A stretch of 64,000 bases of DNA from Gammaproteobacteria bacterium (GCA_018661465.1 JABJIC010000037.1:16088-80087); one strand, 5' to 3'. Positions 28,588 to 36,663 are shown, numbered from the stretch's first letter. A program made the numbers and translations. The notes: generated by a model from the letters alone, not told the origin.

Positions 28588-29823
28588 ATGATTAACAAAC
28601 AATTCGATATCGTGGTATTCGGTGCAAGTAGCTTTGTAGGCAAAATCTTGTGTGAGTATTTAGTAAATGAACATAAGGAAGCGAACCTAAGCTGGGCGAT
28701 GGCTGGCAGATCTCAATCAAAGCTGGACACACTTAAAAAATCTTTGGGCTCAAACGCAAATGCTATTCCTTGTCTGCTTGCTGATTCAATGGATGAGGCC
28801 GCACTATTGGAAATGTGCGAAAAAACTGCTGTTGTTATTTCAACAGTAGGACCCTATGCCCTTTACGGAGAGTTATTGGTCAAGGCTTGCGTGGAAACAG
28901 GAACAGATTACTGTGACCTGACTGGCGAGCCACAGTGGATTCGCCGTATGATTTCCCGTTATGAATCCCTTGCTGTAGAAACAGGTGCAAGAATAGTAAA
29001 CAGTTGCGGATTTGATTCCATTCCATCGGATCTTGGAGTGCAGATTCTACAAAAAGCATCACTGGAGAAATTTGGATCATACTGTCCTCAAGTAAAAATG
29101 AGAGTGGTGAAAATGAAAGGTGGGGCTTCGGGCGGAACCATCGCGAGCGGTATGAATGTTTATAAGGAAGCATCTCGGGACCCGGCTTTAAGAGAGGAAT
29201 TGAAAGATTGGTATTCTCTATGCCCTGAAGGTCATGAATTCATTCAGCGTCAGAAAAGTGTTGATTGTGAACTCGATACTGACTTCGACTCATGGGCTGG
29301 CCCATTCATCATGGCTTCAATCAATACAAGAATAGTATTAAGAAGCAATGCTTTGGTAGAAGGGTTTTACTCGCCAGACTTTTTATACGACGAAGCCATG
29401 CTGACTGGTAACGGCAAGAAAGGAGAGAAGGCAGCCAAGCGTCTTGCCAGAGGAACAAAAGTCGGTTTCGTTTTAATGGCTGTTGGTCCTATTCGCTGGT
29501 TGGTCAGCAAATTCCTCGTACCAAAGCCAGGTGAAGGACCGAGCCCTGAACAGCAAATGACTGGCCACTATGAGTTAGGGTTTGTCGGCACCACGGCTGA
29601 GAGTGAAAGCATCAGGGCGACTGTAAAAGGAGATAGAGACCCAGGCTATGGCTCTACTGCAAAGATGCTCGCACAGGCGGGTATTAGTCTCTGTCGTGAT
29701 GTAGATAAGACGGAAGTAAAGGGTGGTTTCTGGACGCCGGCTACGGTGTTCGGCGACAAGTACATTGCTCGCCTGCAGAAATATGCAGGCATGAGTTTTG
29801 AAATTAATGGAGCCGGGGATTAA
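28588..29823 (+). CDS. Trans-acting enoyl reductase/saccharopine dehydrogenase-like protein
   Basis: A 411-residue protein with an N-terminal NAD(P)-binding Rossmann motif (VVFGASSFVGKILCEYL, residues 9-26) and the family's MAGRSQSKLDTL second strand. TVGPYALYGELLVKACVETGTDYCDLTGE follows. The C-terminal part has GHYELGFVGTTAESES. This is the saccharopine-dehydrogenase-like group to which mycobacterial trans-acting enoyl reductases belong. The protein has no lysine-pathway context here. A lipid-related reductase role is plausible but inferred. Its end is 4 nt from the convergent porin-like gene. Confidence 0.85.
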   Translation: MINKQFDIVVFGASSFVGKILCEYLVNEHKEANLSWAMAGRSQSKLDTLKKSLGSNANAIPCLLADSMDEAALLEMCEKTAVVISTVGPYALYGELLVKACVETGTDYCDLTGEPQWIRRMISRYESLAVETGARIVNSCGFDSIPSDLGVQILQKASLEKFGSYCPQVKMRVVKMKGGASGGTIASGMNVYKEASRDPALREELKDWYSLCPEGHEFIQRQKSVDCELDTDFDSWAGPFIMASINTRIVLRSNALVEGFYSPDFLYDEAMLTGNGKKGEKAAKRLARGTKVGFVLMAVGPIRWLVSKFLVPKPGEGPSPEQQMTGHYELGFVGTTAESESIRATVKGDRDPGYGSTAKMLAQAGISLCRDVDKTEVKGGFWTPATVFGDKYIARLQKYAGMSFEINGAGD

Positions 29824-29827
29824 AGCT

Positions 29828-31216
29828 TTAGAAAGTGAGGTTTATACCACCGTATAAATAATTAGTGTTGTTGTCGCTAAGATTTTCATTTTGAAGAAAT
29901 ACCACACCAGTCTCGATGCGTAGATTACCTGGTATCACATCCCACCTTGCTCTTAGCTCGAGATGCTGTCCCAAATAGCTATCTGTATTTCCAGTCGCAT
30001 CTCTAAGACCTGTTCGGCCAAGACTGTCTTTTTCCTCGGCTAACCAAAAGTGACGATAGGACGCCATTAGGTTCAGATTTGGACGAGGATTAAAAGTAGC
30101 TCTCAAGCCAGGAGTGATTATATTGCTACGACTGAACACTCCATATAGTCCTACGGGACCAAATGCAAAAGTTGTTACTCCATGAACGGAATCGAAACGA
30201 CCGCTATCTTGATCCAGCGGATCGGAGTCGCCGCCAGCATACTCGAATTCAAACAATACTCTGAGCCTTGAAGGCACATCGAAGGAATAACCCACTGCAA
30301 AAAACTGAAAGAAAGCCTGGTGATCGAGATTTGTAACATTCGTCGTTGCTTTAGATGATCGTCGTTCACCGAACTGGTAAACCGATTCTATTTCGAAATC
30401 ACGCTGTCCCGGAGAAGGAGCCTTGCGAAACCGCATGCCCAGGGAATCTATTTCTCTGTTCGCGGTGGCAATCTTTGAGGTATCTTTTTCTCGAATCGAG
30501 TAGAAATAAAATTCGGAACTAATGCCCTCGAATAAATTCGGAAATGATGTTTCTAGCGCGTAGAATTTTTCTGCACCACTTGATTCATCACTTTCCCGTT
30601 CATTGTCCAACAAACTTGAAATGTCGGAAGGCAGGCGCTTTACAACCTGTGTTGCCAACACTCTTAGTGAATTTCCATTTTCTAGTCCGTGGCGAAGCTC
30701 AACACCTTCAAATGAATTGATAGTGTTTCGATATCTGTTGCGTGCCAGCAAGCGTCTGCTGCCACCATCCACGGTAAAACGACCGACTTTCAATGAAGTG
30801 TGTCTATCTTCGCCAAAGCTGTATCCAATATTTGCTTGAAGTATATCGAGGCTATTTACTGTTCCCGTGCCAATAATACTGTCTCGGTCTGCTAGTTCCT
30901 GGCGAGAGTCCATTAATTCCAATTGGGCGTTGAAGCCATCGGACTGGAATTGGCCGTTGAGGATAGTTCTCATAACCAGGACTTGATCATTCTCGCTCTT
31001 GCCTACTCGCAAGTTCTCGGTGAGATTCTCAAATCTTGTGCGATGAGATCCATTTAGGCTAAATCCATTCTCCAACCCAAGGGCGTCGCTTACCCGCCAT
31101 GGTGATTCAGCCGCTAGAGCTGCTTCGCCAAACCCAAAAAACAACAAGGTGATGCCGCAGTACGTTGCAGCTGTCTTTCTAGTCATGCTGTGTTCTTTCT
31201 TATTACGATTGCTCAC
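29828..31216 (-). CDS. Alginate-export-family outer-membrane beta-barrel
   Basis: A 462-residue outer-membrane protein resembling the alginate_exp (AlgE-like) family: NGSHRTRFENL near the mature N-terminus, DVLQANIGYSF-like and LKVGRFTVDGGSRRLLARNRYRNTINSFEGVELRH segments, then alternating barrel strands ending NLTF. A signal peptide is present (ITLLFFGFGEAALAAE). Start GTG 31216 has GAGG 7 nt upstream; ATG 31186 is an alternative and keeps the signal. Relatives include porins outside alginate clusters, and no alginate genes are nearby, so the solute is open. Confidence 0.82.
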   Translation of the reverse strand: MSNRNKKEHSMTRKTAATYCGITLLFFGFGEAALAAESPWRVSDALGLENGFSLNGSHRTRFENLTENLRVGKSENDQVLVMRTILNGQFQSDGFNAQLELMDSRQELADRDSIIGTGTVNSLDILQANIGYSFGEDRHTSLKVGRFTVDGGSRRLLARNRYRNTINSFEGVELRHGLENGNSLRVLATQVVKRLPSDISSLLDNERESDESSGAEKFYALETSFPNLFEGISSEFYFYSIREKDTSKIATANREIDSLGMRFRKAPSPGQRDFEIESVYQFGERRSSKATTNVTNLDHQAFFQFFAVGYSFDVPSRLRVLFEFEYAGGDSDPLDQDSGRFDSVHGVTTFAFGPVGLYGVFSRSNIITPGLRATFNPRPNLNLMASYRHFWLAEEKDSLGRTGLRDATGNTDSYLGQHLELRARWDVIPGNLRIETGVVFLQNENLSDNNTNYLYGGINLTF

Positions 31217-31446
31217 GAAATAGCCTCAATTTTTATATCGGGCCTATGGTACTCAAGCCAGAGCTTTATAGCACTTCGGATTTTCAGTTTCTTTTGATCT
31301 CAAGAAGCTAGCGTCAAGCTTTAGTCAGCATCTCTCCATGTAATAAGGTTTAGGCGCAATGATGGATTTGCTGATTCACTGGTGAGAATCGCCAATCATG
31401 GAATCTTGAACTACTAAATAGCTATGTAAAACAAGGAGATATAAAA
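31217..31446. other. Intergenic stretch without recognised gene
   Basis: Between the leftward barrel gene and the candidate RNA at 31447-31578, nothing beyond the expected promoter of the leftward gene was recognised. No good ribosome-binding site with a coding-like frame is visible. Confidence 0.5.
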
Positions 31447-31475
31447 TTGGCATAGATAATGAATACTCTTTTATA
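31447..31475 (+). promoter_or_regulatory. Candidate sigma-70 promoter for a small RNA
   Basis: TTGGCA (5/6 match to the -35 element) is separated by 17 nt from TTTATA (weak -10). Transcription would start near 31482 and reach the terminator at 31534-31578. Confidence 0.4.
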
Positions 31476-31481
31476 GAGCAG

Positions 31482-31578
31482 GGTATGTATAGGGAATGAA
31501 ACACCCCTGAGTGATTCTTTCCCTGCCCGTGGTTCAGTCCTGGGGCCACCTCTCCGGTTCCGGGACTGATTTTTTTTC
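31482..31578 (+). ncRNA. Candidate structured small RNA or leader RNA
   Basis: A stretch of about 97 nt begins after a promoter-like pair and ends in a strong intrinsic terminator, with no plus-strand coding gene upstream (the neighbouring upstream gene runs leftward). It can form an internal hairpin (AGGGAA pairing with TTCCCT around 31490-31523) before the terminator hairpin. The next gene starts 24 nt after the T-run, so it could alternatively be an attenuator leader of that gene. It does not match 6S, tmRNA, 4.5S or RsmY/Z as I know them. Confidence 0.4.
31534..31578 (+). terminator. Strong rho-independent terminator without upstream coding gene
   Basis: TCAGTCC pairs with GGACTGA and is extended inside by GGGGCC/GGTTCC with G-U pairs, followed by nine T residues. 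The orientation is plus strand. It terminates the candidate RNA rather than a protein gene. Confidence 0.8.
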
Positions 31579-31601
31579 ATGCTGGTAGAAGAGGTGGAAC
31601 T

Positions 31602-32078
31602 GTGGATAATCAAGAAGCGGACGATCAAGAAAGCAACGATCAAGAACGGGACGATCAAGAGACGGATAATCATGAAAAGGACGATCAGGAATCCGAAAAT
31701 CAAGACACTAAAACTTTGGAACATGATGGGAGTGAATCCATGGAGAAAATTTGGCCTCAGTTGCGTACGTTGCTGGTATTTCAGATCAAGCTCTATATAG
31801 ATGCTTTCCGCGACTTATTTCTTTCCGCGTTGTCATTAGGCGCTTTTATCATTGATCTGGTTCAGCAAAATACCGGAGAGAACACCTATTTCAACAGGGT
31901 GCTGAAGTTTGGCCGGAAAACTGAAGTGACGATCAATCTCTTCAACCAATACAATCGTGATGAGCAAAGCGGGACTAGTGTTGACAGTATTTTGCAGGAA
32001 GTGGAGGATAGAATTAAAGAGCAGGCTGAGAGAGCTCGGGAGAGGGATGATAGCTCAGAAAAACCTGAAGATTCTTGA
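31602..32078 (+). CDS. Small protein with acidic pentapeptide tandem repeat and membrane-like helix
   Basis: A 158-residue protein starting at GTG 31602 with GAGG upstream. Residues 2-36 are seven consecutive pentapeptides of consensus [D/N/E]-[D/N]-[Q/H]-[E/D]-x, encoded by a degenerate 15-nt tandem repeat (31605-31709). A second domain begins around Met47 (MEKIWPQLRTLLVF) and has a hydrophobic segment (DLFLSALSLGAFIIDLV) followed by a charged helical tail. If the repeat is not translated, an in-frame ATG at 31740 would give a 112-residue protein. I do not recognise the family. It may be a peripheral or single-span membrane protein. Confidence 0.6.
   Translation: MDNQEADDQESNDQERDDQETDNHEKDDQESENQDTKTLEHDGSESMEKIWPQLRTLLVFQIKLYIDAFRDLFLSALSLGAFIIDLVQQNTGENTYFNRVLKFGRKTEVTINLFNQYNRDEQSGTSVDSILQEVEDRIKEQAERARERDDSSEKPEDS
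31605..31709 (+). repeat. Seven-unit 15-nt coding tandem repeat
   Basis: Units of 15 nt with core GACGATCAAGA repeat seven times with point differences at the 5' end of the 158-residue protein gene. Copy number could vary by slippage without breaking the frame, since each unit is five codons. Confidence 0.8.
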
Positions 32079-32210
32079 TTAAGACGTGGATGCTTTTTTC
32101 TTCCTCTAGCTAGTCCTCTGTTGACGGAGGCTGTTTTGTACTTTTGATATTGATCGGTTATTGTTGATCACACCAATCGGTGAGCCAGGCTCAAATAACA
32201 GGAATTAGCT

Positions 32211-33299
32211 GTGCCAAACCCCATACTACTGTTTAGCGCTCAAATTGTAGCAATTCTCTCAGTTCTTCTGCTCGCAATTGGTGGTATCAAAACAGAGCCG
32301 AAAGCCACCAGTGCTCGTATATTTGCCATCATGGCCATTTTTATAGTCTTCTATTTGATCAACGGCATGACCGCTTCTAGTGTCGATCCCCAGTTTCGAT
32401 TAGGTTTAAGTAATTGGCTATTATTATTCGATGTTGGCAGTAGCTCTGTGCCGGGGTTGTTTATGATTTACTGTTTCCTGATATTTCAGGAACAGCAAAA
32501 ATTCCCTTCACTGTTAGGAGTCGCTTTTGCTATTCAAATCGTTGTAGACACGGTGTTATCCGCATTGCTGCTCTATGGCGAAGGCGCCGACGAGTCGTCA
32601 ACCATTTTGTTTCTATCCACGTCGATGGATCTTCTGATGCTTTCCTTTGTCGGCTTCGCCATCTATTGGACGGTTAAGGGGTGGAGAGCAGACCTGGTTG
32701 ATGATAGAAGAATTTTCCGTTGGTTTATTATAGGTGTGCAGGGCGCTTTAATTTTCACGGTGGTTTTTGTGGAAAATTTCCTTCTTGAAGTCGGTTCGGG
32801 GGCGTATGCCAGCGCACAGTTTCTACTTGTTTCCGCTATCGCTATTCTTGCTCTTGGTATGGTCTTGGTGGCCATGCGCTTCGACTTAGTGTCCTTGAGC
32901 GAAGTCATTCGGCGGGTTACGGTTTTGAGTGAAGATCCAGAACCTGAGAACGTAAAGCCATTTGATATAGATAGCTTTAATAAGTCATTCAAGGACGGTC
33001 AGCTATATAGAGAAGCAGGCCTGACCATCGCGGGATTAGCCAAACAATTGAATATGCCTGAGTATCGTCTGCGAGCATTTATCCATAAGCAATTAGGTTT
33101 CAGAAATTTCAATGCAATGCTGCATGAATATCGAATAGAAGATGCCAGTAGGGTGCTTGGCGATAGAGAAAGCCAGACTTTACCGGTACTTACAATTGCG
33201 CTTTCGGTGGGATACCAGTCTATTACTCCTTTCAATAATGCGTTTCGACAGATTATGGGAGTTACGCCTTCAGAATTTCGAAAGAAATCTGCAAAGTAA
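32211..33299 (+). CDS. Membrane-bound AraC-type regulator (7TM plus helix-turn-helix)
   Basis: A 362-residue protein with an N-terminal membrane domain of about seven helices (residues 5-235) and a C-terminal AraC/XylS DNA-binding domain (about 260-360). The latter has AGLAKQLNMPEYRLRAFIHKQLGFRNF and IALSVGYQSITPFNNAFRQIMGVTPSEFRK. AGGA lies 7 nt before the GTG start. Such one-component sensors pass a membrane signal directly to DNA. It is the first gene upstream of the duplicated membrane module (131-nt gap, same strand), so it may control it; this is inferred from position only. Confidence 0.85.
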   Translation: MPNPILLFSAQIVAILSVLLLAIGGIKTEPKATSARIFAIMAIFIVFYLINGMTASSVDPQFRLGLSNWLLLFDVGSSSVPGLFMIYCFLIFQEQQKFPSLLGVAFAIQIVVDTVLSALLLYGEGADESSTILFLSTSMDLLMLSFVGFAIYWTVKGWRADLVDDRRIFRWFIIGVQGALIFTVVFVENFLLEVGSGAYASAQFLLVSAIAILALGMVLVAMRFDLVSLSEVIRRVTVLSEDPEPENVKPFDIDSFNKSFKDGQLYREAGLTIAGLAKQLNMPEYRLRAFIHKQLGFRNFNAMLHEYRIEDASRVLGDRESQTLPVLTIALSVGYQSITPFNNAFRQIMGVTPSEFRKKSAK

Positions 33300-33430
33300 T
33301 AAGCAACATCCCGAAAGAAGACATCAAGCTTATGCGACTTAGCAGTAGACTCTGCGATGAAGGATGTTTATTCTTCCCCCTTTACTGAATTAGACTTTAT
33401 CCCTTACAGGATGTTTGGAGGTTTACGAGC

Positions 33431-34003
33431 GTGATCAATGAATTTCTACTGGATTTTGCTCATTGGATGGAGGCTCAGCAGTATAGTCAAATGCTGGTGG
33501 CTGGCTACTATAGCTACAGTTGGTTAGAAGCTACTCATGTTCTAACTCTGATGGTTAGTATTGGCTCTCTGTTTATTATCGATTTTCGTATGCTCGGTCT
33601 AATCCTGACCGACGTTCCCGCATCAAAACTCGCTGATCGCTTACACAAACCGATGATCATCGGCTTCGTCATTATGTTTATTACTGGCGCGCTTCTGGTC
33701 TATGCGAAACCTGTAGAAACCATACAAAGTTTGTGGTTTAGAATGAAAATGATTTTACTTGTTTTGGCGTTCATCAATGCGTGGGTATTCAACGCACGGA
33801 TGAAAGCTGCTTCTGGCTCGTGGAATACAGATTCAGTAGCTCCTAAATCACTTAGAAATGGCGCCATAATATCGCTCGTTTTATGGTGTGGTGTTGTAAC
33901 GCTTGGCCGTTATATCCCTTACGATTGGGTTGACTGTGGAATTACCAATAACACTACGATTTTGTGGGCAGCTGGTTGTGTGGAACAGCTCAATGCCTTG
34001 TAG
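33431..34003 (+). CDS. DUF6644-like membrane protein A1 (first module copy)
   Basis: A 190-residue membrane protein with four to five helices, starting at GTG 33431 with GGAGG 9 nt upstream. It carries E-A-T-H36-V-L-T-L in one helix, D51-F-R-M-L-G, a W-F-R-M-K-M segment and a late G-R-Y-I-P-Y-D-W-V-D-C, then a Cys-containing tail. About half its residues are identical to the protein at 35160-35732 and it aligns with it without gaps through the DC motif. It appears related to the DUF6644 membrane family (from memory). The buried His and Arg could bind heme or a lipid, which is unproven. Confidence 0.75.
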   Translation: MINEFLLDFAHWMEAQQYSQMLVAGYYSYSWLEATHVLTLMVSIGSLFIIDFRMLGLILTDVPASKLADRLHKPMIIGFVIMFITGALLVYAKPVETIQSLWFRMKMILLVLAFINAWVFNARMKAASGSWNTDSVAPKSLRNGAIISLVLWCGVVTLGRYIPYDWVDCGITNNTTILWAAGCVEQLNAL

Positions 34004-34073
34004 AAAGATCCGTCAGAGAAAAAGAATCTAGTGAAAAAGTGAGCTTTCACTTAAAGACAACCAGGAGTTTTAC

Positions 34074-34661
34074 ATGCTCAATTCATTGTTGAGTCAATAC
34101 ACAAGGTCATTAATTCTCGTAGCAGTTCTGCTGTTGATTGTTATTTTGGAAGTGCTTGAAGTTAGAGCAGCTATTTATCCTGGGTTGCTACCTTTTTTTG
34201 AATGGGCGCGAAGCTCTTCCTGGCTGGGACTTATTGGCACAACCTATGGGTCAATATATGCAACAGTCGAGGCAGTGCATCTACTGTCAATGGCTGTGAT
34301 TGGCGGAACCGTTCTAGCAACTGACTTGAGATTGTTGGGAGTCGTATTTAGAGACCTCCCTTCAGAAACCCTAACCAAGGGAACTCATAAAGTTTTTAGT
34401 GCGGCATTAATTTCAGCAATAGCTACCGGAATATTTTGCGCAGCAGGCGTGGGTGATAAAGTTTACTACATGGAAGTGTTCTGGATAAAGATGCTGGCCT
34501 TAGTGGCGGGATCACTCTTTGTATTTCTTGTTAAACAACCCTTGTTAAACAGCATGCCCCACGATGAAATTAACCCATGGACAATTCGTCTGTTAGCAGT
34601 CACCTCTTTGCTGATTTGGTTTACTGTTGCTGCAACAGGTCGATGGATTGGGTTTAGTTAA
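34074..34661 (+). CDS. DUF6644-like membrane protein B1 (first module copy)
   Basis: A 195-residue membrane protein: one N-terminal helix, an external segment with WARSSSWLGLIG, then four helices. It shares with protein A the signature E-A-V-H69-L-L ... D-L-R-L-L-G ... F-W-I-K-M and ends in A-A-T-G-R-W-I-G-F-S. AGGAG lies 7 nt before the ATG. It follows A1 by 70 nt and precedes a microprotein by 39 nt. Its paralogue is at 35792-36388. A and B are probably homologous subunits of one complex. Function unknown. Confidence 0.75.
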   Translation: MLNSLLSQYTRSLILVAVLLLIVILEVLEVRAAIYPGLLPFFEWARSSSWLGLIGTTYGSIYATVEAVHLLSMAVIGGTVLATDLRLLGVVFRDLPSETLTKGTHKVFSAALISAIATGIFCAAGVGDKVYYMEVFWIKMLALVAGSLFVFLVKQPLLNSMPHDEINPWTIRLLAVTSLLIWFTVAATGRWIGFS

Positions 34662-34700
34662 TAATTGCATAGCATAAAGTCTGATAGATTGGAGTATTAA

Positions 34701-34871
34701 ATGGATAACGAGAAGAAAATGACCGATAAGGAGATCACAGCTATCGGTGCAGGAGTTGCTATTCTAGGGTCACTACTCTTTTACTGGTTTGGGCAATTCA
34801 TATCGACAATCGAGCTACTCGAATTGGCTTACGGCTCTTTGAATTTCTTTAATAACCCCTTAACTTTCTGA
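34701..34871 (+). CDS. Single-span membrane microprotein C1 (first module copy)
   Basis: A 56-residue protein read directly from the sequence: MDNEKKMTDKEITAIG, a single hydrophobic helix (AGVAILGSLLFYWFG), then ISTIELLELAYG and a short tail. GGAG at 34691-34694 lies 6 nt before the ATG. The second module ends with a gene of the same design (36433-36582) whose C-terminus reads ELLEMAYG. Conservation of size, topology and tail across the duplication argues that it is a real gene. It could be a small accessory subunit of the A-B complex. Confidence 0.7.
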   Translation: MDNEKKMTDKEITAIGAGVAILGSLLFYWFGQFISTIELLELAYGSLNFFNNPLTF

Positions 34872-35159
34872 GCATACTTGCCAGATAGAAACACAAGGCC
34901 TGCAGCATGTAATGGATGTGGGCCTGCACGTCATTTTATCAGCTCTGTTAGTACCCCTCCCTCAGAACCTTCGTTTCAAAAAAGTGTGATTTGCCTATAA
35001 TTGATCGACCTCAATATTTCTGGGCATAGAATCCTTATAGTGCATTATTAGGTGGAGCTGCATCTTCCAGCTAAGGCTGGCTTGTATGAGAGTTACTACG
35101 CGCCCACCTGCAAAAAGAGAAGGCGACATGAAGTCATATAGGTTTGGTAGGGGTAAGCG

Positions 35160-35732
35160 ATGAATCAATTCATTTTCGATATTGCAGTCATGCTGGACAA
35201 TACACAGTGGAGCACTTTGCTGCATGAATCCTATTACATGTACAACTGGGTTGAGTCTACTCATGTATTGACCTTGGTACTGTGTTTGGGAATGTTATTC
35301 CTTATCGACCTGCGAATGCTTGGCTATGCCTTTCCTGGCGTGCCGGCAAGTAGCATCGCGGATCGCTTGAATATGCCAATGCTTATTGGTTTTATAGTAA
35401 TGTTCATCACAGGTATTCTGTTGTTTTATGCCGTACCAGTCAGAACTTCGCAGAGTGTCTGGTTCAGGTTCAAGATGGTTCTTCTTGTAGCTGCCGCTGT
35501 GAATGCCTTTATGTTTCATAAGCGAATGAATGAGTCAGTATCGACTTGGGATAACGATGCCAAGGCACCTAGTGCTGTGAGAATGGGAGCGATCCTATCG
35601 CTTACTTTCTGGTCCATTATCGTAATTTTCGGACGCTTCATCGCCTATGACTGGTTTGACTGTGAGTACACTGATGCGGGTAGCCTTTCACAGTTACTGT
35701 CAGGCTGCATAAACGGACAGGCACAATTCTAG
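35160..35732 (+). CDS. DUF6644-like membrane protein A2 (second module copy)
   Basis: A 190-residue membrane protein, the same length as A1 and about half identical. Conserved points are E-S-T-H35-V-L-T-L, I-D-L-R-M-L-G, VPAS-IADRL, V-W-F-R-F-K-M and G-R-F-I-A-Y-D-W-F-D-C, with a further Cys in the tail (LLSGC). AGGGG precedes the ATG by 7 nt. The 288-nt gap after the first module probably carries its own promoter, but no clear terminator or promoter was seen. Role unknown. Confidence 0.75.
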   Translation: MNQFIFDIAVMLDNTQWSTLLHESYYMYNWVESTHVLTLVLCLGMLFLIDLRMLGYAFPGVPASSIADRLNMPMLIGFIVMFITGILLFYAVPVRTSQSVWFRFKMVLLVAAAVNAFMFHKRMNESVSTWDNDAKAPSAVRMGAILSLTFWSIIVIFGRFIAYDWFDCEYTDAGSLSQLLSGCINGQAQF

Positions 35733-35791
35733 GAATATCCAAGAAGGTGGGGTTTTAGAAAACCCAACCTATGTAAATCGGGGAAGATTTT

Positions 35792-36388
35792 ATGTCTACA
35801 GCGATAAATTCAGAATCTAATTCTTACACGAAGACCATAACGGTAGCTGTTTTATTGGCCCTGTTATTGATCTTTTCATTTACCAGCCTGAGGCACGAGA
35901 CCTGGCTGAGGCTCTATGAGTTTTTTCTCTGGCTTGAAACTACTCCATTTGGGGTAATTGGGAAAACTTGGGGCGCGGTATTCGCAGTTGTGGAGGCAGT
36001 ACACCTGCTCGCGATGGCCTTACTGGGCGGCGCCGTTATTGTTAGTGATGCTCGGCTTCTAGGCTGGTGTTTCACCGAAGTCCCTGCTGGTGAAATTCAG
36101 GACAGGGCTCATAAGGTATTTAAGATAGGCCTCGCTGTTGTTCTATTCACTGGAGTGTTTATGGCTTGCGGCGTTGCTGGCAAGATCTACTGGTTACCGG
36201 TTTTTTGGTACAAGATGTTGGCATTAGCTACAGGAATATTTTTCGTATTTTTTATTAGACGCCCTATGCTCAAAAGAGATCTGGATGAGTTAAACCCTAG
36301 GGTGGTGAAGTTGGTTGCAATATCTTCGTTGCTGGTTTGGGCAACGGTGGCTGCTACTGGTCGTTGGATAGGCTTCGCAGGAAGCTAG
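35792..36388 (+). CDS. DUF6644-like membrane protein B2 (second module copy)
   Basis: A 198-residue paralogue of B1. It shares V-E-A-V-H71-L-L-A-M-A-L-L-G-G, S-D-A-R-L-L-G, R-A-H-K-V-F, V-F-W-Y-K-M-L-A-L-A and the C-terminal A-A-T-G-R-W-I-G-F. The extra N-terminus (MSTAINSESNSY) is hydrophilic. GGGGAAG precedes the ATG. It follows A2 by 59 nt and precedes the microprotein by 44 nt, the same order as in the first module. Function unknown. Confidence 0.75.
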   Translation: MSTAINSESNSYTKTITVAVLLALLLIFSFTSLRHETWLRLYEFFLWLETTPFGVIGKTWGAVFAVVEAVHLLAMALLGGAVIVSDARLLGWCFTEVPAGEIQDRAHKVFKIGLAVVLFTGVFMACGVAGKIYWLPVFWYKMLALATGIFFVFFIRRPMLKRDLDELNPRVVKLVAISSLLVWATVAATGRWIGFAGS

Positions 36389-36432
36389 GAAACCACATTC
36401 AAATTAGCAGTAGGAATCATCAGGAGATCAAG

Positions 36433-36582
36433 ATGAGCGAAGAAAATAAAACAGAAGAAAAGCTGGATGATGTGCAAATGGCTGCAGTGGCAGTATCGGC
36501 ATCGATCATCGTATTTTTTGTAGTATATTGGATTATTCAGATACAGAGTGTTAGAGAACTTCTTGAAATGGCATACGGTTAA
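36433..36582 (+). CDS. Single-span membrane microprotein C2 (second module copy)
   Basis: A 49-residue protein with a charged N-terminus (MSEENKTEEKLDDVQ), one hydrophobic helix (VAVSASIIVFFVVYWII) and a tail V-R-E-L-L-E-M-A-Y-G. AGGAG at 36422-36426 lies 6 nt before ATG 36433, so the longer in-frame reading starting at 36337 is rejected. It pairs with C1 by position, topology and tail. Confidence 0.7.
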   Translation: MSEENKTEEKLDDVQMAAVAVSASIIVFFVVYWIIQIQSVRELLEMAYG

Positions 36583-36663
36583 TAACCGCGAGTTAATAAA
36601 AACTGCTTTGCATCAATGGCTTGGTATTCTGACCTGAGCATACTAGTTGAATTTCAGTGCTGA

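Noticed and set aside
31447..31578. 6S RNA, tmRNA, 4.5S RNA or RsmY/Z at this position
   Set aside because: The length and visible sequence do not match the conserved cores of these RNAs, so only a generic small RNA is proposed.
34995..35264. Minus-strand 89-codon frame over the start of A2
   Set aside because: It overlaps the start of a well-supported gene and has no coding character of its own.
36337..36432. Longer N-terminus for microprotein C2
   Set aside because: It overlaps the end of B2 in another frame, while AGGAG is correctly placed for ATG 36433.
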